NCBI RefSeq assembly: GCF_020921035.1
Contig: NC_063157.1
Location: 1,426,001 to 1,490,000, forward strand
Length of the DNA: 64,000 nucleotides
DNA from: Rhodamnia argentea
Lineage: Eukaryota; Streptophyta; Magnoliopsida; Myrtales; Myrtaceae
Reading direction: 5' to 3'
Part shown: positions 35,926 to 46,145 of the stretch, one piece after another
How the letters are laid out: each line of letters begins with the position of its first letter
Position numbering within the stretch: position 1 is the stretch's first letter
The notes under the pieces: model-generated
The model's input: the letters and a program-made list of their open reading frames with translations, nothing else
What the model was told of the DNA's origin: nothing
Databases searched by the model: none
Made by a program: the position numbers and the translations under genes

Positions 35926-37140
35926 ATGGACCACGCTGAGGATGATGCTGGGTACCCCCCTCATTCGCATGGTGCAGATCAGCCACAGGCATATGGTTCC
36001 TCAAATTCCCAAAAGCTTCCTGTTGGAACTCCTCCATATTCTAAGCCAGTCAATAACCAATACGTAGATGATGAGGATGAGGATGATGGTGATGAAGAGG
36101 ATGAAGAGGAAGAGTTGGGAGAAGAAGAAGATGATAAAGATCACATGAATGGCAACAGGCAAACTGTCAAGAATGTGGAAGATGAAGATGACGAAGACGA
36201 TGACAACGACGAAGATGATTTCTCAGATGACGATGACGACGACGACGATGACCTGCAGAAGAACCAAGCTAGAAGAGCGAATGACCCAGAAAGGCGCCCC
36301 AAAAGGCGGAAGCTGAAGAGTTTGGTTTCTAGTTATGAGTTTGCTCCTCGTGTACCACCACCTCAAGATGTGCCTCCACCAGTCCCGAAACCACTGCCAC
36401 CTACTGGTGGCCGGAATTCTCTCACGGATTGGACTGAACATGAGACAGTTGTTTTACTTGAAGCTTGGGGCGAGCGGTTTCTTCAACGTGGGAGGAAGAG
36501 TCTTCGGTCTGATGAGTGGCAAGAAGTCGCAGAAAAGGTGGCTGAGGTATCCAAAGTTGACAGGACAGAGAGTCAATGCAGAAACCGATTAGATACATTG
36601 AAGAAAAAGTACAAGAAGGAGAAAGCTAAATTTGTGGAGACCTGTGGTGTCTCCAGCAAATGGGTCTATTTCAAGAAGATGGACATGTTAATGTGCTCAT
36701 CACCCTCGCAACAAACTGCTTTGTCTTGTGGGGTCGACTCTGGGGAGTACGTCTTCATGAACCCTAGGGTTTACCTGAACCGTGCTAATGGAATGGATGA
36801 GATGAGGGACAGTCCTGGGAACTCGGAGTCTTCTGACAAAGGGGGAGATGATTCAGATGGCCTTCCACCAAAGAAGAGAAAATCTGGAAGAGAGTCCAGT
36901 GATGGGGCTTCGATCAAATTGCTTGCGGAGTCAGTGACGAAATTTAGTAAGATCTACGAGAAGATTGAGAATAGTAAGAGGCAGCAGATGGTGGAACTGG
37001 AGAAGATGAGGATGGATTTTCAGCGGGATCTGGAAGTTCAAAGGAAGCAGATAATGGAGAGAGCTCAAGCCGAGATTGCAAGAATAAGGCAAGGCGACGA
37101 TGGCGAGAATGATCTCTCTGCTGAGAATGCCAGCGGGTGA
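35926..37140 (+). CDS. Trihelix transcription factor (SIP1 clade, ASIL/ENAP-like)
   Basis: A 404-residue intron-less frame. In order: a Pro/Gln-rich N-terminus, a long Asp/Glu tract (about 47-112), a basic nuclear signal RRPKRRKLK, a Pro-rich spacer, and the trihelix DNA-binding domain (about 165-245: LTDWTEHETVVLLEAW, EWQEVAEKV, QCRNRLDTLKKKYKKEK). A second basic signal PPKKRKSGR and a C-terminal coiled coil (about 315-390) that should mediate dimerisation complete it. SIP1-type trihelix proteins bind GT-like elements and often repress seed or stress genes, some through histone deacetylation or with EIN2 (family knowledge). A non-coding first exon probably ends at the GAG|GTAAGA donor near 35331 and joins at the TTGCAG acceptor near 35888. 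The ATG at 35926 is the first in the final exon in this frame. Confidence 0.9.
   Translation: MDHAEDDAGYPPHSHGADQPQAYGSSNSQKLPVGTPPYSKPVNNQYVDDEDEDDGDEEDEEEELGEEEDDKDHMNGNRQTVKNVEDEDDEDDDNDEDDFSDDDDDDDDDLQKNQARRANDPERRPKRRKLKSLVSSYEFAPRVPPPQDVPPPVPKPLPPTGGRNSLTDWTEHETVVLLEAWGERFLQRGRKSLRSDEWQEVAEKVAEVSKVDRTESQCRNRLDTLKKKYKKEKAKFVETCGVSSKWVYFKKMDMLMCSSPSQQTALSCGVDSGEYVFMNPRVYLNRANGMDEMRDSPGNSESSDKGGDDSDGLPPKKRKSGRESSDGASIKLLAESVTKFSKIYEKIENSKRQQMVELEKMRMDFQRDLEVQRKQIMERAQAEIARIRQGDDGENDLSAENASG
36064..36252 (+). repeat. GAT/GAC/GAA codon tract encoding the acidic stretch
   Basis: Trinucleotide-like purine-rich DNA encodes runs such as EDEDDGDEEDEEEEL and nine consecutive Asp residues. It is likely length-variable by slippage in the trihelix gene. 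Confidence 0.6.
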
Positions 37141-39960
37141 CATCTTTACCTGAATAAGGATTATGATTAGATTAGTATGTTGACTCTTCCTCTTCCGGTG
37201 TATAATATTGGTTGAGTTAGGCCCCTGAACGTCTAGTTTCTGAACCAATAATATGATTGAAGGTACTTGTGCTCATTGCTGTATTGGAAATCAGTGACTT
37301 CGATGAGCCCTCGCATTGTGGTATGGTCAATCTTTCGGCTCACTTTTGCTCCTTCCTCTATGGAGACATCATCTATAAGTTCTGCAGGTCTTGTGCTCAT
37401 TCTTAGTTTCTTGGATGCGTTTGAATTAACTGCAGATGGGTATTCAATCACTCGAGGCGCTTGTGCCATTGTTGTCTCTGAAAATCATCTGTTTCAAAGG
37501 GAAATATGAGAAGTTGAACTACATTAGTTTTTTTTTTTTTGTTTGGGTCAGATCTACATTAGTCACTTTAGAGGCCACTTGTAAGTGCTTGACGGTGAAC
37601 TGAACTTGACTTGCTAGGAACCCAAAAGACCATTGCCAATTACATATGGTTTCTCTGGGGGAGTTATACGGGAAAACAAAAAGAAACTTGCTCCTTCCTT
37701 GGCTTTCATAGAGGCAGGTATGTCTCCGCCATTGGTGAGGAATAAGACCCCCGTGTGACTGTAACTGTCCTGTGCACGGTGCCGTGCCTTGAAGTGCTGT
37801 AATTTTGATGTTTGGTTTTGCATATTTTTAAGATGCAGCTCCTCGAAGCTCGGTGAGGCCGCCATGAGATGTTTGCCAAACACCTTATAAAAGCTACAAC
37901 ACCCTTCTTCACAACTGAAATTGCCGTACGAAATCTGTTCCAAATAATCTCTTAAGTTGACCAAGTTTTGTTAGTTGCTTTTTATAGACCCTTTTTTAAA
38001 AACGGATCAAGAGGGCGCAATCTTACTTTGTTATATGAAAAGTTAGTATCAACATTGATCCATCAACAGGACGATAGGCTTTTCCTGATTGAATTTACTC
38101 ACCTATGAAAAGGTATACTAGTTGTTGGTACATGATTGTCAGTCAAAAAAATGCAACGAATTTGTTTGTGTTACTGATAAAACGTAACTTCAGCTTTATT
38201 AATCTTTTATAGACGCGTGAAAATCGTGCTTCCCACGTCATAAAATTCAAATTTATGATAGATGGGAACTGTGTTTGGACAAATGATCCACCTTATCCAA
38301 ATCAAGTACTTGGGATGTTTCCCACATGTTCTGCAACTTTCTCTTTACTACATCGCAATTTAAAACTCTGGCGAATGAAGAGTTACTAAGAGAGTTCCGA
38401 GGTTATCTTAAAAGATCCTGATATTGTCGTGTCAGAAGTAGGTTTCCTCAAGTATTTGTAAATTTCTCTACAGTGGAAGTAGTTCATCCCGTATAATTTA
38501 TTAGCAGTTTTTCCAAGTTTCGTGGCAATTTCCAAAGTTAAATAAATTGCATTTAAAAGTTATTTTTTCTAATTATTATAAGTAAGCTTTTCATGTTATT
38601 TAGTAAGTACAACTCCTAGGTTATTTGTAGTATTTACACTTTTATTGTGCTTTTTCACTGTCAAAAGTTAACTTTCAAGAACCATATGCTTTAGTAACTG
38701 TTTTCCATCGTTAGTGTCTTTTTATGCATAAAGTAAGTCATAATCATTGTAAGAACAAAAGGATTTTTCACATTCATTAGCAACTTCATCCAAGATGATA
38801 ACGCCCGTTACTTAATGACCATGAACTTTCTTAGTAACTTTTCATATTGAAAAGCAGATTACAATGTCTACGAAGTAAATTTCCCACTTGGTTTGTAGCC
38901 ATCACACTTTGTATGGTGGACTAATCATGCATAGACGAATCCAGGAGATCCAGAATTTCCTGGACCTGAATATTTCAGACCTGCCTTTTAACAATGCAAA
39001 GAGCTTCAAGAGTCTTGAATTACTCCCAAAGTGCCTCCCCATCAATGAGTACACCCTCACACTTTCCATCGACAGGCTATCTAGCGATGCAATGCAACTT
39101 TTGGACCTGCCTCCAACTTGTCCCTGTTAGTGGGTTGCCCAAGAATCTCTATTGCCATCTCCTTTGAAATTATGAATCTCCAACCAGCCCCGCAACAAGG
39201 GAGTCGAGGCACTTCGAGAATATGATGGCTTCTGGCTTGGATCTCATGCCAACCAAGTACAGATGAAGTAGCCCATGTAGGCGATGTGCTGCAGCCTTCT
39301 CTCCATGCCAGGCATCTTGCATTAACATGCTAATCCCAAACAGCCAGAAGTTCACAACCAACTGCGATTTTGATAGAACTTTCCTAGAAAAGAAAAAGGC
39401 TCGCTGTTAAGAGATCACCAATGTCAAACTTCTGTTTCTTTGAACCATCAACGCATATATGTCTTCTTCATCTCCATCTTCTTAATACCATCAGTCTCCA
39501 GATACTGATCTCTAGCATCAAAATGCCCTCTCCAAATTCAAGAACATGCATCTCATACTCATCAAAATGAGAGAAGCCACTGATGAATGAGGACAGGTAC
39601 TTCTCTACCTTTCTCATCCTCAAGACAGAATGATCCATGCCACGATCTTGGACGCCCATATCAAAGACATGATTCACAGCCTATCTGCAAGTCTCTCTAA
39701 ACATGCCAGGATAGAGCGGCCTTCCAAAGGAACAGTTGTCCTCTTCACCATCTTTTTTGGTTTTCGAGCTTTACCTTAATTTAAAACCAAGCCAAATTAT
39801 AGTAACATAAAAAAGTCAGTAGTCAATACTAGTGCCTAACAGGGGAGTTTTACTTGAATAACGGCAGCTCTACAGCAAAGAAAACTTACATGACGACCAA
39901 GGAAATATGTCTCTTGTCCGATAGGCGATTTCGCAATAGAATAGACCATGCAGATAAAGT
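37141..39960. other. Intergenic stretch between trihelix and PPR genes
   Basis: Trihelix 3' UTR comes first. Minus-strand frames at 37614-37964, 39170-39361 and 39468-39677 show fragments without a family I recognise. The region 38880-39780 looks like decayed coding sequence on the minus strand (long open pieces broken by stops), but I could not name it. Confidence 0.4.
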
Positions 39961-39977
39961 CTGATCAATTATGTTTC

Positions 39978-42263
39978 TCATAAGACTGCTTCCCGAACTT
40001 CATCGACTTTACCAACTGCTTCAAGTATTGATGAGTAGGTGATGAGGTCATATTCAAATCCTTGAGCCTTCATCTCCTTCATAAGCTTTGCAGCTTCCTC
40101 AAACATACCAGCGCGGCTGAGACATCCAAGTACAGTGTTATAAGATACAGAATCTGGCTTAATCCTCGAACGTTTCATCTTCGTAAACGTTTCCATTGCC
40201 CGATCTGGCCCACCAGACCTTGCCAGGCCATTAAGAATGATGTTATGTGAATTTATATCTGGGCTGCAGCCATTTTTTTCCATGTTCTGAAGTAATGAAT
40301 GGGCTTCGTCCATCATCCCAGCCCTAATCATCCCTGACATGAGTGCATTATAAGCATAAACATCAGGATTGCAACCTGTCATCTTCATCTCATTGAAAAG
40401 ATCAACAGCTTCACTGAGACGTCCACTTTTTCCGTAGTGTTTAATCATGACCGCATATACTCTTGAGCTCAAACGTCCATAATTCTCTCTCAATTCTTGA
40501 AATAACTCGTTAGCAGCTTCATGCCGGTTCGCCTTTCCAAGACTGTTGATCAGGCTGCAATAGGCAGCCGGACAAGGAGGAAAACCTTTCTCATCCATCT
40601 CTTCCAAGAGTAGTAAAGCCTTTTCAACCCTGTTTGCCTTGCAAAACCCATGAATGAGAATCGAATAAGTGAATGAGCTGGGAACAATACCATTTGCCTT
40701 CATATTCTCAAACCATGATGCCGCTTCAGAAGCCGGAGCCTTAGATTCAAACAAAGCCTTAATTATGGTGTTGTAAGTCACGACATTTGGCGCACATCGC
40801 ATGGATTCCATCTCATTAAAGATTTTTATAGCATCATCTAGACGACCGGCTCTTCCCAGAATGTTAATCGTGTTGTTTATGGAGACAACATCAGCTTCAC
40901 AGCCTTCTTTTCGCATACTCATAAACACACTGTAGGCATCATCAATCCTCCCAGCCTTGCCAAGCCCCTTAATCAATTCAGTGTATGTAAAAACAGTAAG
41001 TGCATAACCCTTGTCTCTCATCTCTTGGACTAGACTCAACGCCTTTTCAACTTCCCCACATTTAAAATAGATTCCCAACAAAGTCGTATAGATCTTTGGA
41101 GTGGGATGCAAACCGTTCACCTTCATCTCATCAAATAACCTAAGTGCAGATTCTGCATGACCCAATTTAGCAGATGCTGATATAACTGTGTTGTAGGTCA
41201 CAGTATCGGGAAGACAATTGTTATCAGTACACATCTCTGTGTACAGCTCATGAACCTTTTCATGATGACCCTCTTGCATTAGCATCAGAATCATAGAATT
41301 GTAAGTGCTTGTTGTAGCCTTGCACTTGCGTCCTTTGACTTGGTAAAATATCGAAAGAGCCTTGTTTACCATCTTAGCCCTACCCAAGATTTGGATGATT
41401 TCAGATAATTCAACCGGGTTGATCACGCTTGCACTCCGAGCCATTTCTTGAACCATCTTCCATAGCTCACCAACCAGCCCAGCTTCGTCCAAGCAGCGAA
41501 TCAAGGCCATATAGGTGCTCGCGTCGTGTGCAAAGTTCCTCCTCTTTCCAGCCCACTTGAAGAACTGAATCTTAACACCGATCTCAACATCGACCTTCAG
41601 TATTTCGCGAACAAGCTGATGGTCCACTCTCAACTTTAGCACCTCCAAAGCCTTCTCTGCATCAGGGCCCCACTTGAAAATCTTCAAAATTCTGATGAAC
41701 CTTTCGTCCAACGTCCGAACTGAAAGGTCTCTCCTTGAAAACCTCGATATCCTCGGATCTTTCGGCAAGTCTCGTGCATCGTCTCTGAGATCATGTGGCA
41801 GGAACATTTGGACAATCTCCTTTTCTGCAAACCAACAGCCGAAAAAAGAACTCTTTGAAAAAGAAAAACAACCCTCGCTCCAACAGCTCTCACTTCACAC
41901 AAATTACAAGAGAGCCAATGACGTTGCACTAAATTACATAACTATTCACGACACTACCATACTAGAGCAGTTATTATCAGGTATATCATACTGCTGCTGC
42001 AAGAACAGCCCCAATGACCTAACATTTCATCACAAGCCAGTGCTTCATAAGACTTCTATTCACCGCAAACAGAGACAAACAAGCGCAGAAATTGTGCCCC
42101 ACCCCCCAAAAAAAAAAGAAAAACAAGAATGTAGGAGTTTTGCATAGTGAAGCTAACCTGTTTGCTTAATTCTCTCAGAGAGGTGAGGCAGGGACGTGAT
42201 CGAACGCCTCGAGGAGGCCGCTTTGGCATAGGCCCTCGATACGCCGAGTGCTTTCGAGATCAT
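39978..42263 (-). CDS. P-class pentatricopeptide repeat protein (At3g16010-like)
   Basis: Two exons: 42158-42263 encodes a 35-residue presequence (MISKALGVSRAYAKAAS..., Arg/Ser/Ala-rich, few acids, typical mitochondrial targeting), and 39978-41824 encodes the rest, joined in phase for 650 residues. The start in exon 1 is preferred because exon 2 alone would begin mid-protein and lack a transit peptide. About thirteen 35-residue PPR motifs run from about residue 145 to the end (TYNSMILMLMQEG, TYNTVISASAKLG, TYTELIKGLGKAG). There are no E, DYW or SMR domains. P-class PPRs bind organelle RNA and act in stability, splicing or translation (family knowledge); the RNA target is unknown. It matches the single-copy Arabidopsis At3g16010 product as I recall it, including WGPDAEKALEVLKL and CPAAYCSLIN. 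Confidence 0.92.
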
Positions 42264-42676
42264 GTCACAGTGAATTACGAGGAGAGAAAATAACTTGTGA
42301 AAAACGACGAAGAAGAGCTTCTTAAGGTATGTTCGACCGCCCAAGACGCCAAGTCGTCGGAGAGGAAGAAGAGGGAAGAGGAACTGAAAAACTGTTGACC
42401 ACCACAAAATGGGACTGAGCCGGGAGGACATCAAGAAAGCATGGGTCCTCCACTGTTTTGCTGGATGGACTATGAGGCCCTTTTATATCTTAATTATCTT
42501 GGCCCATTAGTGCTGGCAATTAATCAAACATTGAAAAAAGAAAAAAAAAGCATTGATATAAAAAAATTTTATCTGTCACAAGAATTATAAGCATATGATT
42601 TTGGGAAAGTGTTGATTTAACTAAGAAAATAAAAGCGTACGATTTTAAAAACAAAATTTCTCGATTCTATCGTAGT
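42264..42676. other. PPR gene 5' flank
   Basis: This is leader and promoter DNA upstream of the PPR start codon, AT-rich past 42500. No further gene is seen. Confidence 0.45.
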
Positions 42677-43094
42677 ATGGGGGTGCATGAAATCCATCCG
42701 TAAACAGAATTTCTGTTTCAAACCTATTTCTGGAACAGAAATCCGTTTGGTAACGCAATTCTATTTTTCTATTTCTGAAACAAAAAATTGTTTCGTAAAT
42801 AGATTTGAAGAAAAAATGAGAAACAAAAATTTTCTACTTTTTCGAGAAACAGAAATAGAAATCTCATTTTTTCTCAAATACTCGTCGCCGCCAACCGGTC
42901 GCCGCCCGCTGCAGCCGATCGCCGCCGCCGGCCGCCGCCGTTAGCCGGCCGACACATTTTTCAGAAGTAGAAATTTTATATCGTTATCAAACACTTTTTT
43001 TTGCTCAAAAACTCATTCAGAAACAGAAATAGAAAAAACTATTTCTAGCCGTAAATCTATTTCCGAAACAGAATGGTTATCATTCACGCCCATG
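42677..43094. mobile_element. MITE with terminal inverted repeats
   Basis: The element 42680-43091 has imperfect inverted ends (GGGGTGCATGAAATCCAT on the left; GGGCGTGAATGATAACCAT read inward from the right) and is flanked by ATG on both sides (42677-42679 and 43092-43094). Internal sub-terminal repeats of AACAGAAAT type and a GGC/GCC-rich core (42885-42955) fill it. No transposase frame is present. A 3-bp duplication suits a PIF/Harbinger-type MITE, but the target here is ATG rather than TTA. Confidence 0.6.
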
Positions 43095-43309
43095 TGACTG
43101 GAAAAGACAGAAAACACAAATGTATAAGGGAAAATGTCAAAAAAAGGCCCCAAGTCCTCTCTATTTCTCAAAAAAGGGCCTGAAGTGGAATCTATTTCTA
43201 ATAAGGGACTAATCGGGGATATTTTGGTCTTTTGCTTTTTAAAATTTATTTTTTTTGTTTTTTTGTTTTCCTATTCCTTTACTTTTTCCTCTCCCCTCTC
43301 TCACTCATC

Positions 43310-43800
43310 GCCGGCCTCAGCTTCTCTTCAATGGTGGGCATCAGCCTGCTCTCTCCTCTGGACGTCCCTGAACCGCACCAAATCAAGAATCCACCCAACT
43401 TACCAAAGACCCGGCAAACGCTTGACAAGAAGCAAGAATCACCCATTTTTGCCCATTTCACCCGAAAAAGCGGCCCATACTCGCCGGAAAAATCAAGAAC
43501 CGGGAAAACTGCCATGTTCTGTACTTGGTGAGGAACTCCGAAATGGGGTGAGAGTAGAGGATCAGAGACTTATCGCCCGGGCGATACAAGCGACGGTCGG
43601 CTAGAGGTCCTCATAGGTGATTACAGGCATGGTCTTCTTGAAGGACTCCCAATCAGTCTGGCCGTCGAGGCCATGGCGATGCACGTACAAGACGTGAGCA
43701 TTGTGGCAGAGGATCTCGATGAGGACCCGCCTCTGGACCTCGTCGACAGCTGTGATGTCCTCGATGAACTGGAGGCCATCTTATTCTTGTCATGGAGGTT
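43310..43800 (-). pseudogene. Captured GH3 acyl-acid-amido synthetase fragment
   Basis: On the minus strand, from about 43800 downward, frames read DYNLHDKNKM, then LQFIEDITAVDEVQRR, NAHVLYVHRHGLDGQTDWES, FKKTMPVITYEDL, a stop in place of Gln, then GDKSLILYSHPISEFLT. After about 125 bp of intron-like or inserted sequence comes SGTSRGESRLMPTIEEKL. These are collinear with the N-terminal region of GH3 proteins, which conjugate auxin or jasmonate to amino acids. At least two frameshifts and one stop break it. The retained non-coding interval suggests capture from genomic DNA, not from mRNA. Confidence 0.8.
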
Positions 43801-44042
43801 GTAATCGGCTGGGAGTTGAGGAGGTAGGAGATGGAGACGAAGGAGGCGTAGAAGGGGTGGATCGAAAGGTGACATAAGAGCGGTAGGAGTTGCGGAGGCC
43901 ATTGCAGGCGAAATCCTCGGTGAAGTTGTCGTTGGTGGTGTCGTTGCAGGCGAGCTGCTTGTTGACGTAGATTTGCTGAGAGAGGAGGAGGCGAGGTTGG
44001 TGGTGGAGGAGGAAGGCGAAGAAGGAGGAGGGGCGAGCGTAG
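43800..44042 (-). pseudogene. Captured LysM receptor kinase (LYK4/LYK5-like) ectodomain fragment
   Basis: On the minus strand the frame reads a signal-peptide-like SSFFAFLL, then SQQIYVNKQLACNDTTNDNF, EDFACNGLRNSYRSYVTFRS and, after a one-base frameshift, PFYASFVSISYLLNSQP. This is the N-terminal pattern of LYK4/5-type LysM receptor kinases (QQ-YVN-x-LxC, a CNG motif, SYxTFRS, ISYLLNS), which take part in chitin perception. The kinase and most LysM repeats are absent. It abuts the GH3 fragment directly near 43800. Confidence 0.72.
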
Positions 44043-44656
44043 AGAGAGAGAGAGAGGAGAAAAAGGACAGGAAAATGGGAAAAAATTAGAAAATGTCAAA
44101 AGACCAAAATATCCCTGATTAGGCCCTTTTTTGAAACAAATAGGGCACTTCGGGCCCTTATTTGAAACAGATTTCACTTCAAGCCCTTTTTTGAGAAATA
44201 GAGAGGACTTGGGGCCCTTTTTCGAAATTTTCCCGATGTATAATGCTCAAAATAAGCGATGAGTACGAATCGACGATGGAAATTAGCCATTTGCTAGCTC
44301 CAGTTGTTTTACGAAAAATATAACTTTTGGGGATAATGTTTTTTCAAGAAGACGTTTTCTAGAAAAATAACGACATTTTTCGGCATTTAATTGAAACACG
44401 AAAACAAACTAAAAAATATGCTCCGATCATTTGGTTTGAAAAATCCGATTCGATTTTCCTTTGTGCAATCATTTTAACAATTTTTTTTATTTTATCTTTT
44501 TCATTTTTTAAAAATCAAATTTTTAATTGTTTGTTACGGGTTTTTTTTTTTCTATTCACGTTTTACGTCGGTCACCAGCAATGGTGACGATCGGCAACCA
44601 GCCGCAAGCAAGCTCGATCCTCGCCTTTCTTGAGCCCACGGCTCGCCTGTGGCGAC

Positions 44657-45096
44657 TTAGGGTGCGCATGGTAACACTTCATATTAACTTCTCAACTTCC
44701 GACCAGAAATTGATTTCTCAACTTCTCCTTCAAAGCGTAAGATGATTTTTCTACTTTTACTTCGGATTAACTTCTGAACAGAAAAATTCGTTTAATTATG
44801 GTTGAAAATTTCTACTTCTAGCCCGGCGGCGGGCGGCGATGGGCGGTCGTTGGAGGTCAATGTGATCGAAGAAGTGATTCTAAGGTGGAGAAGTAAAAAA
44901 AAATTACTTCTCAAAGTTGGCAAAAAATCTTGTCGGAAGTTAAAAATTCTATCAGAAGTTGAAAATCCTACCATAAGTCAATTTTTTTATCAAACGGATT
45001 TCTACTTCGGCAAGGTTTTTACCAAACGGATTTTCCTGCCGGATTGACTTCTCGCAGAGAAATCCAGATGTAGAAGTGATTTCATGCGCACCCTTA
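44657..45096. mobile_element. Tourist/PIF-Harbinger-like MITE with TTA target duplication
   Basis: The element 44660-45093 has near-identical inverted ends (GGGTGCGCATGGTAACACTTC-type left; GGGTGCGCATGAAATCACTTC-type right) and TTA on both sides (44657-44659 and 45094-45096). Internal motifs AACTTCT and AGAAGTT repeat in both orientations around a small GC-rich core near 44822-44860. There is no transposase. Ends and target size fit Tourist-like MITEs. Confidence 0.72.
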
Positions 45097-46145
45097 GCGG
45101 ACAGAGCAGAATCAAATCGGCTCTTCACCTGGAGCTTAGACCACCGTGTCTCTTGGGTCTGCAAATGTTGTCCCAGCTCATTGGAGTCTAATCTCTGCTT
45201 TGCCCTCATTATGCCGCCAACAAAGTGCGAAGACGATGATCAATCTCCTCACATTTACCTTTTGGTAAAGCCTAAACCTTACCGAAGAAAATCTCGCTTT
45301 CCAAATCATTCGACCTTGAACGGACCCCTCTATCTCGGATCTTCGTCTCTGAATCTTAAGTACGTGGCAATATCCGACCATGGTGAACGACTCTTTGATG
45401 CCTTCCAAACCCGACATGGCTATTATGCAGCCCGAAAAGCGTCCGAATCACACAGACTTTTGAAATCTCTCAGCTTCATCCAACTCTCATCTTGTCACAG
45501 TAGTACTCAGGAAATAGCAAATTTCAGCACCCAGCGCCGCAAAGTGAGTAAACATCTGATTCACTCGACAGCCTCACAAAACTAATTCACTTCCGCAATT
45601 CGTACCAGTTCTTTGTTTCTCAGATGTCACAAGACCGACTGAATCGCCTGCCAGGGTAAGTATAATGATTATCGGCAGTCCCTGAACAGACGATCCAGTC
45701 GAGTCATCCATTCATGCCACAAAGCCCAGAAATGGACGACGACGGCACAGCCAGATTCGAATTTAGCGATGAGCATGCACCCTTCAAACATATGCCCTTC
45801 CAAGTATTTGTCCCGCGGGAGCACTGGCTTCAGCCGAGTGAAAAATTGGACCTTACCATTTAACAAAATCCATCGACACACAACAATACAGATGCTACAA
45901 TGCAGCAACCGCACCAAGAAAGGGAAGTGAAAACTCAGTTGGGGGAGCATTCATAACTTCGTCTTTTAAGAAAACCTTGCAAAAAGCAAATCTTTGGAGA
46001 CCACCCTAAAGCCTCTGCGATAATTATAAATCAGGCTTTCCTATAACCTCTCAACCCTTTGCCAGCTGAAAGTTTTTGAGGTTTGAACCAGCAAATCCTT
46101 ACAAGATCAATAACCACATGATGTGCAGCTAATACCAAGCAAACT
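45097..46145. other. Region downstream of the HSP70 gene
   Basis: A 169-residue frame (45076-45585, +) starts inside the MITE and has no family resemblance, so I do not call it. The rest is likely HSP70 3' UTR and spacer. Confidence 0.4.

Larger units (their letters stand above)
43119..44243. mobile_element. Pack-MULE-type element carrying fragments of two genes
   Basis: The element 43128-44234 has long inverted ends of roughly 110-160 bp starting GGGAAAATGTC (left) and GGGAAAATTTC (right, read inward), both followed by GGCCCCAAGTCCTCTCTATT. The flanking 9 bases, AATGTATAA (43119-43127) and GATGTATAA (44235-44243), agree at 8 of 9, the target length of Mutator-like elements. The interior has no transposase. 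Instead it carries minus-strand fragments of a LysM receptor kinase (about 43800-44040) and a GH3 enzyme (about 43310-43800), annotated separately. Frames such as 43134-43604(+) and 43653-44177(-) are not real genes. Confidence 0.82.

Noticed and set aside
43134-44177. Long frames 43134-43604(+) and 43653-44177(-) as genes
   Set aside because: They span MULE ends and run in the wrong frame relative to the recognisable LYK and GH3 fragments.
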